From Physcomitrium patens (lineage: Eukaryota; Streptophyta; Bryopsida; Funariales; Funariaceae): a DNA stretch of 64,000 bases. The translations under genes and the position numbers were made by a program. The stretch lies in NCBI RefSeq assembly GCF_000002425.4, contig NC_037275.1:6949777-7013776 (forward strand), written 5' to 3'. The number at the start of each line of letters is the position of its first letter. Positions within the stretch are counted from its first letter, which is position 1. The notes under the pieces are model-generated. The model saw nothing but the letters and a program-made list of their open reading frames with translations, did no database searches and was not told the origin of the DNA. Below are positions 62,572 through 64,000 of this stretch, piece after piece.

Positions 62572-63073
62572 TGTGGTTGTCATTTTACTTATTTAACAAA
62601 TTTCTTTTAGAATAAACTTGTAGAAGGGAATTCAAATATAGGAAAAGACTAAGTGCATGAGCTTACATATTAGGTCACACAATTAATCATATTCCAAACC
62701 ACTAAAAATACTAAAGAATACTACAATACTTTCTTCCACTAACAATACTCCTTCATTAACTGATAACAATAATGTGCAATCCTGTATTTTCAACTATGCA
62801 ACATCTTTACAAATACAGAATTGATATATATCTAAAAAAAAAACCACTTAATAAAACTCTACAAAATTGCTATTCTTCTGATCCACTCAATTATTCAATT
62901 TTTTCATTATTTGTTGTTGGTTCCACCAATTCTAGTTCCAAATGCAAACTTTCATTCTCATCCAATCCTTCCATCTGTTCTTTCTTCAACTAGGCTGAAA
63001 GGTCTTCATTATACTCTCCTAATTCATAGACTTGAGCCTCCTATTTCAGGATCTGGGCATCTCTCAATTCCAA

Positions 63074-63560
63074 CTAGTGTTGATACTGACCCATCCTTTC
63101 TGGAACTTTGAAAACTAGCAACATTGATACTTGTAGCTGACCAATATTCACTAAATCATCTGTCAATTTTGTCACCTTAGCATTCAAAGCTTCAATTTCA
63201 GTCCTAAACTGCTCTATTTTATATGTGTATTGGTCACTCAATATCACTTTCTCTTGCATCAATAACTTTGTTTTTTTTTCGTTCAACTTAAAACTAACAC
63301 TTGATTTTCTCCCGTTCCAAATCCCATATCTGGTGATACTACAGCAATTCTTCTCAATGACCTTCCACGATCTATAAGATGCATTCTTTTTCTTTTGTCC
63401 AAGCTTCTTGTTTCTGTAAAAATCTCTACTCTAATATCAACTTGGACTCTATATTCTCCTAGATAATCTGTTCTTTTTTTACAATTCTTTGGTTTTGCTT
63501 CGATATCACCTTTTTACTTGCCTCCAATTTCTGTTTGACACTGCCCTCTACATCCAATAC
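63074..63560 (-). pseudogene. Coiled-coil frame of the second family-T element
   Basis: The open part 63074-63286 (KTKLLMQEKVILSDQYTYKI, then EALNAKVTKLTDDLVNIG) aligns with 47920-48090 of the nested copy. Upstream, up to about 63560, the stop-broken sequence is again Lys/Glu/Gln-rich with heptad-like spacing (QKLEASKKVISKQNQRIVKK), so the coiled coil is at least about 160 residues long. Function unknown. Confidence 0.72.
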
Positions 63561-63589
63561 TCATATCATATAATATATTTATAAAATAT

Positions 63590-63880
63590 ACTTTAATAAA
63601 TTATTCTTAAGGTATACACCTTTTGATAGTTGGCCCAGTGGAATTGCCAACTGATTGATATTTAACAAAATTGAAACTTCATTCTTCTCTTCCACTATCA
63701 AACGAATTGGAGCTCATTCCATTGTAACTTTTGGAATTGTCTCATGTGCCAATGTACAACTAGATTCTCCAATTTCATGTACTACATCTCCTAAATTGGC
63801 AGTCAATGTCAATAAATTATGTTTACCTTGTTGAGGTACTGGCAAGGATATATTTTTCTCTACTATTGGCATTACTTAAC
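63590..63880 (-). pseudogene. Unassigned frame upstream of the coiled coil, family T
   Basis: The minus strand reads MPIVEKNISLPVPQQGKHNL near 63850-63880, continues through GDVVHEIGESSCTLAHETIP to a TGA, then IRLIVEEKNEVSILLNINQL and AIPLGQLSKGVYLKN. Composition is that of a real protein, not of AT-rich noise. It does not look like RNase H or integrase. It may be the N-terminal half of the same third frame as the coiled coil. Confidence 0.5.
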
Positions 63881-64000
63881 TCAATATAAATGCAATCTCT
63901 ACATATACATAGTTGGAACAGAATAATGCTATAAACTTTCCTATTTTGTGCTTGACTCCTATTTTTGCATAAATACAGGTTACTACATAAGTTGTCCGAT

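Larger units (their letters stand above)
62572..64000 (-). mobile_element. Second family-T element, running off the window
   Basis: 62572 starts tgtggttgtcattttactta, the reverse complement of the family-T LTR end, and the match continues past 'aggtcacacaattaat'. The LTR is about 0.22 kb here because of a large internal deletion. Next comes the coiled-coil frame (63074-63560) and then, further into the element, a 130-codon stretch (63590-63880) that is absent from the nested copy. It is inserted in the 5' LTR of gypsy copy B. Primer site, gag and pol lie outside the window. Confidence 0.78.

Overview
This is a window of plant nuclear DNA, roughly three-quarters A+T by eye. It holds one intact single-copy gene in a sea of decayed, partly nested LTR retrotransposons. 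The gene (15158-18060, + strand) is a seven-exon nuclear gene for a plastid-type UMP kinase. It has GT-AG introns and a Ser/Ala/Arg-rich N-terminal leader, which points to a land plant. I cannot name the species. A very AT-rich genome full of old gypsy elements would fit a non-seed plant, but that is a guess.

Layout, left to right: 1-2562 holds two copies of one LTR in opposite orientation around a 100-base assembly gap. 2563-7893 is AT-rich DNA with a decayed copia-like LTR and primer site (3851-4060), short tandem repeats, a perfect hairpin and two unexplained reading frames. 7894-13910 is a 5'-truncated Ty3/gypsy element (copy C, - strand) with its 3' LTR. 13911-14740 is microsatellite-rich. 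14741-18337 is the GC-richer UMP kinase locus. 18338-24366 is a complete but dead Ty1/copia element (- strand) with LTRs and a recognisable 5-bp target duplication, sitting 277 bp past the UMP kinase stop. 24367-36690 is strongly decayed DNA with at least two gypsy relics (25140-28890) and a distant direct repeat. 36700-37590 is an old solo-LTR relic (family R). 38009-54248 is gypsy copy A (- strand). A second gypsy-type element (family T, 41366-48961, + strand) split it, and two opposite family-R solo LTRs in turn interrupt T. 55071-62571 is gypsy copy B (- strand). Its 5' LTR was hit by another family-T element (62572 to the right edge, - strand).

Three threads run through the window. First, every element is eroded mainly by G:C to A:T transitions, which create stop codons and remove catalytic residues, while the UMP kinase exons are untouched. 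This looks like methylation-linked deamination. Second, gypsy copies A, B and C form one lineage whose protease site reads D-H-G-S instead of D-T/S-G. Third, the two family-T elements carry an unassigned coiled-coil reading frame just before the 3' LTR. That ORF and the D-H-G-S lineage are the best candidates for something not well described. Nothing suggests a CRISPR, toxin or prokaryotic system.
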